A stretch of DNA of 64,000 nucleotides from Gnetum montanum (lineage: Eukaryota > Streptophyta > Gnetopsida > Gnetales > Gnetaceae): positions 213,341 through 277,340 of the forward strand of contig MNCI01001978.1 in NCBI GenBank assembly GCA_015680685.1, written 5' to 3'. The position numbers and the translations under genes are program-made. Shown here in pieces: positions 35,113-46,335 of the stretch. The notes under the pieces were generated by a model. It worked only from the letters and a program-made list of their open reading frames with translations. It ran no database searches and was not told the origin of the DNA. How positions within the stretch are numbered: position 1 is the first letter of the stretch; every line of letters begins with the position of its first letter.

Positions 35113-36034
35113 ATCACGAGGGACCGTTGGGCCAACCATTGGTCACGAGGGTCTGTTTGGCCAACACTTGGTCATGAGGGACCGTTGCACCAACACTTGG
35201 TCATGAGGGACTGTTGGGCCAAGCCTTGGTCACGAGGGACCATTTGGCCAACAGTTGGTCACGAGGGACCATTGGGCCAACACTTGATCACGAGGGATCC
35301 TTGGGCCAACCCTTTGTCACAAGGGACCATTGGGCCAACCCTTGGTCATGAGCGTCCATTTGGCCAACACTCGGTCACGAGGAACCGTTCCACCAACACT
35401 TTGTCACGAGGGACCGTTGGGCCAACCCTTGGTCACAAGGGACCGTTTGGCCAACCGTTGGTCATGAGGAACTATTGGGCCAACCCTTGGTCAGGAGGGT
35501 CCATTTGGCCAACACTTAGTCACGAGGAACTATTGCACCAACACTTGCTCACGAGGGACCGTTGGACCAACCCTTGGTCACGAGGGACCGTTGCACCAAC
35601 ACTTGGTCACGAGGGACCGTTTCACCAACACTTGATCATGAGGGACCATTGGGCCAACCCTTGGTCAGGAGGGTCTGTTGGGCCAACACTTGGTCACGAG
35701 GGACTGTTGGGCCAACCCTTGGTCACGAGGGTCCGTTCAGCCAACCCTTGGTCATGAGGGACTGTTGGGCCAATCCTTGGTCATGAGGGTCTGTTTGGCC
35801 AACAGTTGATCATGAGGGTCCGTTGGGCCATCACTTGGTCATGATGGTCTATTGGGCCAACACTTGGTCATGAGGGACCATTGGTTCAACGCTTGGTCAC
35901 AAGGGACCGTTTGGCCAACACTTGGTCATGAGGGTCTGTTGGGCCATCACTTGGTCTCGTGAGAGCACTCGTGCTAGCGTAGCTATGCGAGGTACTCCCA
36001 TGGAGAGCACTCTCATGAGAGCATAGTGCGGTGC

Positions 36035-36115
36035 TCCCAGGGAGAATGCTACCTCTCCCCATATATCCTGATTGGGCCAATTTCAGCCATACCATCCTGT
36101 ACCCTTAAAAATTTG
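36035..36115 (-). promoter_or_regulatory. Pol I promoter-like cassette B1-3
   Basis: Core TATATGGGGAG at about 36056-36066. It lies about 100 bases before the E3 insertion; the upstream TATAAGGG has become TTTAAGGG. Confidence 0.48.
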
Positions 36116-36215
36116 GTCACGAGGGACTGTTGGACCAACACTTGGTCATGAGGGACCATTGGGCCAACCCTTGGTCACACGGGTCCATTTGGCCAACACT
36201 TTGTCATGAGGGACC

Positions 36216-37461
36216 TGAAACACCACAAAATTCGGAGCTTAGTACTTGTCCGACACCAAACAGGACCCTGGAACTCACGAACGATGCTGGCTGCATGATC
36301 GCAACACTTAGTTTTTGCTAAGTACATGGTGCTAGCGTATACACTCCAGCGTATACGCCAAGATCACATATACAGCATATACGCTCAGCATACAGCATAT
36401 ACGCCCAGCATTCCAGTGTATGCGTCCAGCGTATACGCCTGGCTCTCCAGCGTACACGCCCAGGTATTACAGATGCACACGCTCGACGACAAGATCTCCA
36501 ATGATAGCATGAAGATAGCACCGAAGAGCAAGGATTGAAGCAAGTGGACATCCATCAGTGTATACATTCGGCGTGTATGCCAACATCCATCAGCGTATAC
36601 GTCCAGCGTGTACGTCAGCATCCATCAGCGTATACGCCCGGCGTGTATGCCCAACATTCACCAGCGTATACGCCCAACGCTTAGCATCTCCACCCAGTTC
36701 ACGCCCAGCATTTTCAATGTATATGCCCGACGTATATGCCGACCTGATGCGGCGTATACGCCAGCGTATACACCCAGCAGTTGTAACATTTTGTATATTT
36801 GTAAAGTGTATGCACCTGGTCAACGCGCCACGTGTCTCCCATCCCGAGTCTAGCGTAACAACCTGTATAAAACCCCCATTTTTCCACTTCCTCCAGACAG
36901 TTGGCAAAATCCCAGAGCACACCAGAGAACATTTACGTTGCGCAAAAGAGCAGAAAACCTTCTTACGCTGGGAAGCCCTGCATGCTGCGGATCTAGTCTC
37001 TTACGCACCGCTCGCCCTGCAAACCGACCGAGTCATCCCTGTGTACACTGGGGCTTTTCGTCTGCCTTGTGTTCCCACAACTATGTTAGACCGGTGCACT
37101 GTACTCTAACTCTATAATTCCATCGTTTCATTTGCTGCATAAGTTCTTTTACAGTTCTATGTCGATTTGGCCCACGCATCGTTTACGTCTGTTTACGCTC
37201 ACACTTCGTTTGCATCCGTTTACATTTTACGCTGTTTTTCCTATTTACGCCTGCACGCCGTTTACGCATAACCCAACATATAGCATTTTGCGTATGCATG
37301 GGGAAATCCTTGTCTGATCTGTGTGCAGACCACCCAAGGTACTCTGCCTTTGTTGCATTCCAGCTCGCCCTCAGGCAAAGGCAGGGTCTTCTGTACGCGT
37401 CCTGCGATCCCATGGCCTCTGTTTTCCTTCCAGCCGGAGACCGATGATTTCAGGTGGTACA
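36216..37461 (+). repeat. E3 5' LTR
   Basis: 1246 bases, TGAAACACC to GGTACA, reverse-complement alignment with both E1 LTRs. Palindrome cluster GCGTATACGC at about 36333-36790, mostly as GCGTATACGCC. Confidence 0.9.
36866..36872 (+). promoter_or_regulatory. TATA box in E3 LTR
   Basis: TATAAAA in CCTGTATAAAACCCCC. About 30 bases further lie transcribed-region candidates. It corresponds in position to the E1 LTR TATA boxes. Confidence 0.65.
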
Positions 37462-37466
37462 GAAAT

Positions 37467-37483
37467 TGGCGCTAGAAAGAGGG
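37467..37483 (+). other. Primer binding site of E3
   Basis: TGGCGCTAGAAAGAGGG five bases after the LTR. It differs from the E1 site at one position (AAAG for AAGG). Confidence 0.75.
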
Positions 37484-38150
37484 CCCCTAAAACCCTTGTC
37501 TGCAACTTTCCCAGTGTTTACGCTGTCTGGTTTGAAAACCCAACCCGCAATAGTCCAGCGTACACGCCGCACAGCATTTACGTTCTTAAAAAAAAACCTA
37601 CTCTCCTACATCTTTGTTTTACGTTCATCTGTTTTACACTCTACTGTTAACGTTGCAACCTGTTTTACGCGCTTGTCTATGAACAGTTTACGCTGTGAAT
37701 TTTACACTGCAACCCATTGTACGCTCGCCTGTTTTCGCGCTATCTTCTATTTTACGCTCTGGCCTATTTTACACTGTGCTTGTGTTTACGCTGAGTTTGT
37801 CACGTTATTTTGTTTTACGCTAAACACCATTTTTACACTAAGTGGTCCTTTACGCTGCAACTTATCTTACATTCTTGTGTTACGCTGATCACCTCTTTTA
37901 TGCTATACGCTGCTCCCTATCTTACACTCTTATTTTACACCGTCCCACTTTACACTGACCCTTCCTGCGCCTTATACGCTTTCCAGTGTCTACGCTGCCC
38001 ATATACGCTGTATACACTGCACATGTTGTATACACTGTATACGCTATATACGCTGATACCATAGGCTGTCCTTCGAAGCGTATACACTGCATGCCACATT
38101 ACAGAGCAACTCCGCCTTTCCAGACTTACTCCTATCCGTGACATAGCATC
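37484..38150 (+). other. E3 5' leader
   Basis: Dense in TTTACGCTG and TATACGCTG, the same GCGTA vocabulary as the E1 leader. Open frames here are short and not shared with E1. Confidence 0.65.
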
Positions 38151-41100
38151 ATGAACCCTGTTAAAAACACTGCTATCCCCGCTCACACCACCGCCACCAT
38201 GGACCTCACTGCCGTCCAACAGTCTGTACCACAACACTCGGGAGTGCAACCCACAACGGGGCCCCGCTGGTCTCTAAGGTTACAGGGGAGAGATCCAGCC
38301 TCCAACATTATCACCCAGGACCAGTACAACTTTATCTGTATTAAGATACAAGCTGACCTGGCTGTTGATCAAGCAGAACTGGAGGTGAAGAGGTAGTTTG
38401 AGCTGTATTTCAGGGGGGACGAGAGTTCATCCCTTCCCCATACGACGTAATTCCCATTCCTGAACAATATTCAGAACTCATCACACAACTCCTCCTTTAA
38501 AGGAACAATTTGTTGGACCAGCCTGCACTGGAGCCCCAACCAGAGGATGAGGATGGATTCGCTGCTCAATCCGAGCAAGGAGAGTTGTACCATACCTTAA
38601 GCCCTCGAGCACAGGTCAACCCCATCTTCCATCCTAGCACAGGGGAACTCATGCCCTTGCACCACCTTAGATTCATCTAGGCTCAACAGCCACCACCGAA
38701 AATAGCAACACTAGTCCACGCCCCTCTTCCGAGTGATCACCAACCCAATACCTTCCCACTCGTGCTCATCCCCACAGCCGTGGCAGGCCCATCCTCACAA
38801 GTGCAGCCACCTATCGATAATATGGGAGCAACACTCCCACCAAGGGTGATAGGGATGCCACACGTGATTCTAGCATCCACATCCGCCCACTTCATACCAC
38901 ACCTCCAAACACATACAATTCCCCAAGCAGCCGTAGCCCAATAGGGAGTCCCCACCCACAACGTGGTAGGGCAATGGCCAGCAAGGGGAGCGCTGTTGCA
39001 TCAAGTTCCCCATCACCATACACCACCCCATGCGGTTCCACCAATCAATGTTCCCCAAGCACAACCCCAGCTACAGCAACACCAACAACAACATTTTCCC
39101 TACCATGTGCCATCTGTAGCACTACCCGCTGTAACCTTTTCACAAGCACCCGTGCAGCTGTCAGCCCTTCCACCTAACATGCAACAATCTAGCTTGTACA
39201 GTATACTGCAACCCCAAGTCGTCACATCACCGAGTGCCCAAGACTGGGCGGACGCCAAAAAGATAATGCAAGAGCTTACTGAAGAGGTAAAATGCCTCAA
39301 AACGGCCACTGAGGGAGAGTTAAAGGTAGTGGATTTCTACAATGATGACCCTATCAGCTCTTTGGTCCCACCTCTAACCTTACCTGAAGGTGTCCCCTTG
39401 CCCACATTAACCAAGTACAATAGGAAGACCAATCCCAACGCGCATGTTATAACGTTCTGGCTAGAATGCGCGCTACTCTAGGCTTGGCCCCACTCCATCC
39501 TCCGAGTATTTCCCATGTCTCTTGCATGGAGAGCACTCGACTGGTACCAGGCCCTGCCTAGGAACTCTATTTTCTCTTTGGACGATCTTTTATGCCAGTT
39601 TGTGACCCGGTTCAAGTACAACTTGAAACCCGAGGCCATGCTGGATAGCCTCATGCAGATCAAGCAAGCACCGCTTGAACCTACGCAGAAGTTTATTTAG
39701 AGATGGAGTGCGGCTGTCAATGAGCTGCACGAACCAATCTCTCCAACCTATTTGCTTACAATTCTGAAGGGGGCTGTCAACGATTTCTTTAAGTCCAAAC
39801 TTTATTACCTCAACGCACGTGATGTGAATCAGGCATTTTTACAGATCAGAAACATAGAGGAAGCGGCTCAAAATAGCCATGACCCGGCATACTTGGCCTT
39901 CAAAAATCAACATACGAAAAAGGATAAAGAGAAGGCCAAGACAACTATAGTAGCAGTAGCGGGAACCCAGCAAACAAACACCACACATCAACAAAGACCA
40001 CCCGCAACTACCACTAACTACTATCAGCCCACTCCCACAACAACCCCAGAGTCATCATCACAAAACCCGATGAACCGTGCACGTAATTTTGAGAGGCAAG
40101 GACCCTCTCAGTACACGCCTTTACCGATGAAACCATCCCAGCTCTTTGACCAACTCTTAAAGGCTGGGTTGATGCAACATAAGCAATTATCCCCTGCGGC
40201 CATCCAAAGGCACGAACGACTCTACCAACTCATACAGAACCCGAGCCTAGCAATGCCGGATGAGCCGCCCGTGCCCAAAGGATTTAGGATGGATCGCTTC
40301 TGCGACTACCATCAACGTAACAGGCATGGAACGGATTACTGCGTCACCCTGAAGCAGGACATCCAGCGGATAATTGATGATGGCAAAATCACTTTTGACG
40401 GGGCTAATCTCGTCCAACTGCAAAATCAAACCATGGGGGTGTACAAAGACCCCTTGAACACTAACAAGGCAGCGTACGTAATTAACGCAATCTATTGTGA
40501 TGATGGTTCTGACACATCCTGCATCAACACCATCTACCCCAAAAATAAACAGGAAACACTTGGCAAGCCATTTGTAGTTCAGATCCCTCCCGCTGAGTCC
40601 GCACTCGCATCTCAACCATCCCACGCCCCACAGCTGCCATACGTAGTCCGAGTTTCCCCAACCGCATCCGCCCCCAACATCACAACACGCCAAAAACCAT
40701 ACGTGGTGCACATCCCTCCGGTCAATCCCACGGATACACCAACCCTTCATGCTCGGCCTACCTCTTTCGTAGTCCGAGTACCACCCGCCGTTGCCACGAC
40801 GGAGGTCCAACCTCTGCCAAGACCAACCCCGTATGTCATCAGGATACCTGGACAAACTCCTGCCCAATCATATCCAACCGTCCACCTGCAACCCCGTTCA
40901 GCTCCATACGTTGTAAAGGTCCCAGGGCAATCCCAGGCTACGAGGCCAACTCCACCTCCGGGTAACACACAAGAACGCCTAGTAGACAGACTTACACGTG
41001 AGCGCATAGAGAAGGAACGCCAACGGCTAGCCATGGGCCCACCCAAACCAACTCCACTTAACTCCATGCCCATGTCATCTATTACGATCGATCGAACACG

Positions 41101-41188
41101 GAAAGCAATAGTGAATCATCCAAAACACGAGAATCGCATAAAACAGCAGGTCCTAACAATAACGACAAACCACCAAAACGTGAAATAA
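38151..41188 (+). pseudogene. gag: E3 gag
   Basis: Aligns with E1 gag from the start (shared RSLRLQGR / WSLRLQGR) to the Arg/Glu-rich end. N-terminal part to about 38396, a Pro/Gln-rich region (38700-39230), core with HVITFWLECALL and RALDWYQALPRNSIFSLDDL (39430-39800), zinc knuckle CDYHQRNRHGTDYC near 40300, then six PYVVRVP-type repeats (40570-40925). Nonsense codons fall after EVKR (38396), in LLL (about 38500), FI (about 38680), AQ (about 38942), LL (39479) and KFI (39698); at three of these E1 has Gln, so C-to-T fits. A one-base loss in a G run near 38416 shifts the frame, and a second shift near 41080 separates it from protease. Confidence 0.87.
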
Positions 41189-41249
41189 AACTGTTGGGTC
41201 CAATGGACCCAGTCACTGCTGATAAAAACGCCCCTGACAGTAGAGATTT

Positions 41250-41858
41250 TGCAACAACCCTAACATAAGTTACCCAAGCCCTAAAATAGAAAAGCACTTC
41301 GTTAAGCTTGTACGACTTGGTATTAACATCCCAGACCCATCGGGAAGCTCTAGTACGCATGCTCACATCAATCCCGGTTAGCGAGAACTTGCCTCCGAGC
41401 GAACCGGCAATTCATGCCATAATGTATCCATCTAACGGTGCCATCCCTAAACCTTTGGGCTTCCACGATGAGAACATCAAAGTAGACAAGAAGACAGGCG
41501 AGACAACAACAATCCCTATGTTCATAACTATAAATGTAAACCAATTTAAAATACATAGGGTACATGTAGATGATGGGGCAACCACCAACGTCCTATCGTA
41601 TCCTATCATTGAACAATTGGGGCTCACTGACTTGATCAAACCCACCACAACGACATGCTTAAAGTCCTTCAGCAGGTCACACGTACTAGTCAAGGGCACA
41701 ATAACCCTAGACTTTGTAGCGGGAGATCAGTTCCCTACATCCGCTGACTTCCTAGTAGTTGATGAAATGCCAGGATTCAACCTCATATTGGGAAGACCCT
41801 GGTTAGCCCAATTGAGAGCCGTTTCATCCCCCATACATCAGGAAATTCACCTACCCTA
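41250..41858 (+). pseudogene. E3 aspartic protease, runs into the gap
   Basis: YDLVLTSQTHREALVRML, then HRVHVDDGATTNV with DDG, and FNLILGRPWL at the end of the fold, all matching E1. Stop codons at about 41265 and 41296 lie in the gag-protease connection; from 41308 the frame is open to the N run. It is better preserved than the E1 copy (ILGRPWL keeps its Trp). Confidence 0.85.
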
Positions 41859-42659
41859 NNNNNNNNNNNNNNNNNNNNNNNNNNNNNNNNNNNNNNNNNN
41901 NNNNNNNNNNNNNNNNNNNNNNNNNNNNNNNNNNNNNNNNNNNNNNNNNNNNNNNNNNNNNNNNNNNNNNNNNNNNNNNNNNNNNNNNNNNNNNNNNNNN
42001 NNNNNNNNNNNNNNNNNNNNNNNNNNNNNNNNNNNNNNNNNNNNNNNNNNNNNNNNNNNNNNNNNNNNNNNNNNNNNNNNNNNNNNNNNNNNNNNNNNNN
42101 NNNNNNNNNNNNNNNNNNNNNNNNNNNNNNNNNNNNNNNNNNNNNNNNNNNNNNNNNNNNNNNNNNNNNNNNNNNNNNNNNNNNNNNNNNNNNNNNNNNN
42201 NNNNNNNNNNNNNNNNNNNNNNNNNNNNNNNNNNNNNNNNNNNNNNNNNNNNNNNNNNNNNNNNNNNNNNNNNNNNNNNNNNNNNNNNNNNNNNNNNNNN
42301 NNNNNNNNNNNNNNNNNNNNNNNNNNNNNNNNNNNNNNNNNNNNNNNNNNNNNNNNNNNNNNNNNNNNNNNNNNNNNNNNNNNNNNNNNNNNNNNNNNNN
42401 NNNNNNNNNNNNNNNNNNNNNNNNNNNNNNNNNNNNNNNNNNNNNNNNNNNNNNNNNNNNNNNNNNNNNNNNNNNNNNNNNNNNNNNNNNNNNNNNNNNN
42501 NNNNNNNNNNNNNNNNNNNNNNNNNNNNNNNNNNNNNNNNNNNNNNNNNNNNNNNNNNNNNNNNNNNNNNNNNNNNNNNNNNNNNNNNNNNNNNNNNNNN
42601 NNNNNNNNNNNNNNNNNNNNNNNNNNNNNNNNNNNNNNNNNNNNNNNNNNNNNNNNNNN
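41859..42659. other. Assembly gap, 801 N
   Basis: Run of 801 N inside E3. In E1 the same interval (end of protease fold to the LDIEAENITE stretch), leaving out the reverse-strand insert, is about 750 bases. The gap length therefore suits an E3 without that insert, provided the length is a real estimate. The open frame drawn across it is meaningless. Confidence 0.98.
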
Positions 42660-42972
42660 AAATTTCTTGACATAGAGGCCGAAAACATCACTGAAGATCC
42701 GTTAGCTGAAACACCCATTACCATGCCCGATGGGGAAATCAAAATATTAAAATTAAGTACACTACTACAACCACACTTGGCACAAGACATCCAGAACGTA
42801 CTTAGGGAAAACATGAAAGCATTCGCTTGGTCTTATACGGAAATGCCTGGGCTAGATCCTAGAATTGTCCAACACAACATTATTTTGGACCCCAAACTGA
42901 GATCGATAAAACAAAAAGCACAAAAAGTTAGACCCGAGGTGGCATTGGCAGTTCGTAATGAGATCACCAAGC
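42660..42972 (+). pseudogene. E3 protease-RT linker, truncated
   Basis: LDIEAENITEDPLAETP, GEIKILKLSTLLQ and QKAQKVRPEVALAVRNEITKL, the same as E1 15470-15170. It breaks off where E1 goes on with the start of RT. At QKAQKV, E1 has a TGA where E3 has Gln. Confidence 0.88.
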
Positions 42973-43576
42973 TCAACGACACTGATCTCAAGGAGGGTAT
43001 TCTAATGGAGGTAGCTCTCCAAGAGAACACTCATGTGTATAACGAAAAGTGATCTCAAGGAGGTCCCTCTAGGGAGAATGCTCCCAACAACGATGCTCCA
43101 AGGAGACCACTCTCAACGAGGGCGGTCCAAGGAGAATGGTCCCAATGAGGGCATCCTCAGGGAGACCGCTCTCCATAAGGGCACTCTCAATGAGGGAACT
43201 CCTGGGAGAATGGTCTCAATGAGGTCATCCTTAGGGAGACTACTCTCAAGGAGGGCCGTTCCTAGGGAGGGTGATCCTAGGAAGACCACTCTCCAAGAGA
43301 CTGCTCTCAAGGAGGGCGTTCTCCAAGGAGACTACTCTCAACGAGGGTGCTCCAGGAAGAATGCTCTTGATGAGGATGTCCTCAGGGAGACTACTCTCAA
43401 GAAGGGTGTTCTCAGGGAGGGCACTCTTAGGAAATGTGCTCTTCGAAACAATGCTCTCAAGGTGAAAACACTCACGTGGATAATGCAAGGTGTTCACATG
43501 GAGAATTCTCTAAATGACAACACTCTCATGGAGACTGCTCTAACGGAGGATTCCCTTAGGGAGAACGCTCTCAACA

Positions 43577-43679
43577 AGAACGCTCTCAAGGATGTCACTC
43601 TTCGACAGAACGCTCTCAACGAGGGAACTCAGGGAGGACACTCATGATGAGGGTACTATTAAGAAGAATGCTCTTCAGA
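43577..43679. repeat. 103-bp perfect repeat, first copy
   Basis: Identical over 103 bases to 44195-44297, including CG sites and the irregular GGGAACTCAGGGAGGACAC. Other neighbouring subrepeats differ at many positions. Confidence 0.85.
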
Positions 43680-44194
43680 AGGCTGCTCAAACAAAGACCA
43701 CTCCCGATGAGGGCGCTCTCAATGAGGATGCTCTCGAGGAGGCCGATCTCACATAGAACGCTCTTAAGGAGGACGCTCTCAAAGAGGGCGTCCATAGTGA
43801 CACCGATCTCAAGGAGGATGTTCTAATGGAGGTAGCTCTCCAGGACAAAAATATCAACAATGGTGATCTTGCAAAGAACACTCTCCCGTACATAATGAAA
43901 AGTGGTCTCAAGGAGGTCACTCCAAGGAGAACGCTCCCAACGACAGTACTCCAAGGAGACCGCTCTCAACGAGGGCAGTCCAGGGAGAATGCTCCTAATG
44001 AGGGCATCCTAAGGGAGACTTCTCTCCATGAGGGTGCTCTCAATGAGGGCACTCCAGGGAGAATGCTCCCGATGAATCCGTCCTTAGGGAGATCGCTCTC
44101 AAGGAGGGCGTTCTCAGGGAGGACATTCTTAGGAAGACCGCTCTCAAGGAAAATGCTCCCAATGAGGGTGATCTTAGGGAGACCGCTCTCAACC

Positions 44195-44297
44195 AGAACG
44201 CTCTCAAGGATGTCACTCTTCGACAGAACGCTCTCAACGAGGGAACTCAGGGAGGACACTCATGATGAGGGTACTATTAAGAAGAATGCTCTTCAGA
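44195..44297. repeat. 103-bp perfect repeat, second copy
   Basis: Copy of 43577-43679 at a 618-base offset; sequence on both sides differs from that of the first copy. Confidence 0.85.
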
Positions 44298-45589
44298 TGA
44301 CATTCTCAGGGAGGGTGCTCTCAAGAAGGGTGTTCTCAAGGAGGGTGTTCTTAGGTTCTCTCATGGAGAACGCTCTCATGGAGGCCACTCTAATGGATGA
44401 TGATCTCAAGGAGAACACTCTCAAGGAGGGCACTCTTTGACAAAATGCTCTCAATGAGGATGCTCCAAGGAGAACGCTTCCGATGAGGGTGCTATCAGAG
44501 AGACCGCTCTCAAGGAGGGCATTCTTAGGGAGGGCACTCTTAGGAAGACTACTCTCAAGGAGGGTGTTCTTCATGGAGACCACTCTCAACAAGGATGCTC
44601 TAGGAAGAATGCTCCCAATGAGGGCATCCTCAGTGAAATTGCTCTCAATGAGGGTGTTCTCAGGGAGGGCACTCTTAGGAAGACCGCTCCCAAGGAGATT
44701 GCTCCCAATGAGGGCGCTCTCAACAAGGGTGCTCCAGGGAGAACACTCCTGATGAGGGCATCCTCAGGGAGAGCACTCTCAGTGAGGGAATTCTTAGGGA
44801 GGGCACTCTTACAAAGAACACTCTCAAGGAGACTAATCCCCATGAGCGTGCTCTTAGGGAGATCGCTCTCAAGGAGGGCATTCTCTAGGGAGACTGCTCT
44901 CAACAAGGGCACTCTAGGGAGAACGCTACCAATGAGGACATCCTCAAGGAGACTGCTCTCAAGGAGGGTGTTCTGATGAAGGGTGCTCTACGAAAGAACA
45001 ATGTAAAGGTAAAAACTATAATGTGCATAACGCAAGGTGTTCACATGGAGAACGCTTTCATGGAGGTTGCTCTTGGGGAGGGCGCTCTCGAGGAGAACAT
45101 TCACATGAGGGTGCAAGGGACTCTCAAGGAGAATGCTCTTGTAAAGGTCACTCTGACAGAAGTAGCTCTTAGGGAGAATGCTCTCAGGTAGGGCACTCTT
45201 TGACAAAATGCTCTCAACCAGGGTGTTACAGGGAGAATGCTCCCACCGAGGGTGCTCTCAACGAGAACACTCTCGAGGAGGATGCCCCTAGTAAGACCAA
45301 TCTCAAGAAGGGCGCTCTCCAAGAGAACCCTCTCAAAAAGTGTGCTCTCGAGGAGAACACTCTCACGTGTGCAACCAAAGATGCTCTCAGGGAGGTCACT
45401 TTAAGGGAGAGCACTCTCGTGAAGGGCACACTTCAAAAAGGAGCTCTCAACAAAGGCACTCTCGAGGAGAACAATTTCACATGCGTAGCACAAGGCACTC
45501 TCAAGGAGAATACTCTCTGAAAGGCCACTCTCATGGAGAATGTTCTTAAGGAGATGCTCTCGACCAAGCATTGGCCGAATGGAGCTTCG

Positions 45590-45665
45590 TGATCAAATTT
45601 ATAAGGGTGCAGGATAGTATGGCTAAAACTGGCCCAGTCAACATATATAGGGAGAGATAGTGTTC
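45590..45665 (+). promoter_or_regulatory. Pol I promoter-like cassette A3-1, inverted
   Basis: Core TATATAGGGAG on the plus strand at about 45645-45655. Duplicate of cassette A2-1. Confidence 0.55.
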
Positions 45666-46254
45666 TCCCTAGGAGCACATTCTTGAGGATGCTCTCAAGG
45701 AGGGCACTCTCCAAGAGAACGCTCTCAATGAGGATGCTTTCGAGGAGAACACTCTCACGTGCGTAGCGTAAGGCACTCTCAGGGAGGATGCTCCAAAGGA
45801 GAACGCTCTCATGTGCGTAGCGTAAGGTACTCTAGGGGAGAACGCTATCAGCGAGAATGCTCTCTAGGAGAGCATTCTCATGGAGGGAGCTCCCACAGAG
45901 AGTGTGCTCATGTTGAGCATGCTCAAGGAGGGCGTTCTCATGGAGAATGCTCTCAAGGAGAGCATTCTTGGGGAGAATGCTTTTAGGGAGGCCACTCCGA
46001 AGAAGAGTGCTTTATAATAGAATGCTCTCAATGAGGGCTCTCTCATTGAGAATGCTCTCAAATGCACAATGCAAGGATCTCTTAGGAAGGAAACTCATAG
46101 AGAGAACACCATCACATGCGCAGCAAGAGGCACTCCCATGGAGAGTGCTCTCGCAAGCATTGCATGAGGCACTCTCGTGAGAGCGCACTCTTGTCAGCGC
46201 AGCTATGCAAGGCACTCTCATGAGAGCGCTCTCGCGAGAGCATCATGCGATGCT

Positions 46255-46335
46255 CCTAGGAAGAATGCTAACTCTCCCTATATATGATGATTGGGCTAGT
46301 TTTAGCCATACCATCATGCACCCTTATAAATTTTG
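46255..46335 (-). promoter_or_regulatory. Pol I promoter-like cassette A3-2
   Basis: Core TATATAGGGAG at about 46275-46285. Duplicate of A2-2. Confidence 0.55.

Larger units (their letters stand above)
33015..36210. repeat. Satellite B, block 1 (29-bp unit)
   Basis: Head-to-tail array with unit TTGGTCACGAGGGACC plus GTTGGGCCAACAC (16 + 13 = 29 bases). Differences sit mainly at the two CG steps (CACGAG, CATGAG or CACAAG; ACCGTT, ACCATT or ACTGTT) and in the last three bases (CAC, CCC, CAG, TAG). Units follow without spacers. Promoter-like cassettes interrupt at 33835, 35030 and 36035. Three units make 87 bases, so any stop-free unit set gives a long frame that cycles through all three unit frames. 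Confidence 0.93.
36216..42972 (+). mobile_element. E3: truncated Tat-lineage LTR retrotransposon
   Basis: Relative of E1 in plus orientation: one LTR (36216-37461), PBS, leader, gag and protease, then the N gap and about 310 bases of protease-RT linker up to 42972. RT, RNase H, integrase and 3' LTR are absent. The left flank is satellite B and the right flank is satellite A, so this is not a simple insertion. Gag carries stops and two frameshifts. GGACC precedes the LTR but no partner exists. Confidence 0.88.

Noticed and set aside
33015-36210. CRISPR-like array (29-base repeats)
   Set aside because: Units follow without spacers, vary along the array and stand in plant rDNA context; no cas gene.
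36211-36215. GGACC as target duplication of E3
   Set aside because: No right-hand copy can exist because the element is cut off; GGACC is also part of every satellite B unit.
41308-42675. 455-codon open frame on the plus strand
   Set aside because: Most of it is the N gap; only the first 180 or so codons are real protease sequence.
41783-42814. 343-codon open frame on the minus strand
   Set aside because: Also crosses the N gap and is the shadow of E3 protease and linker.
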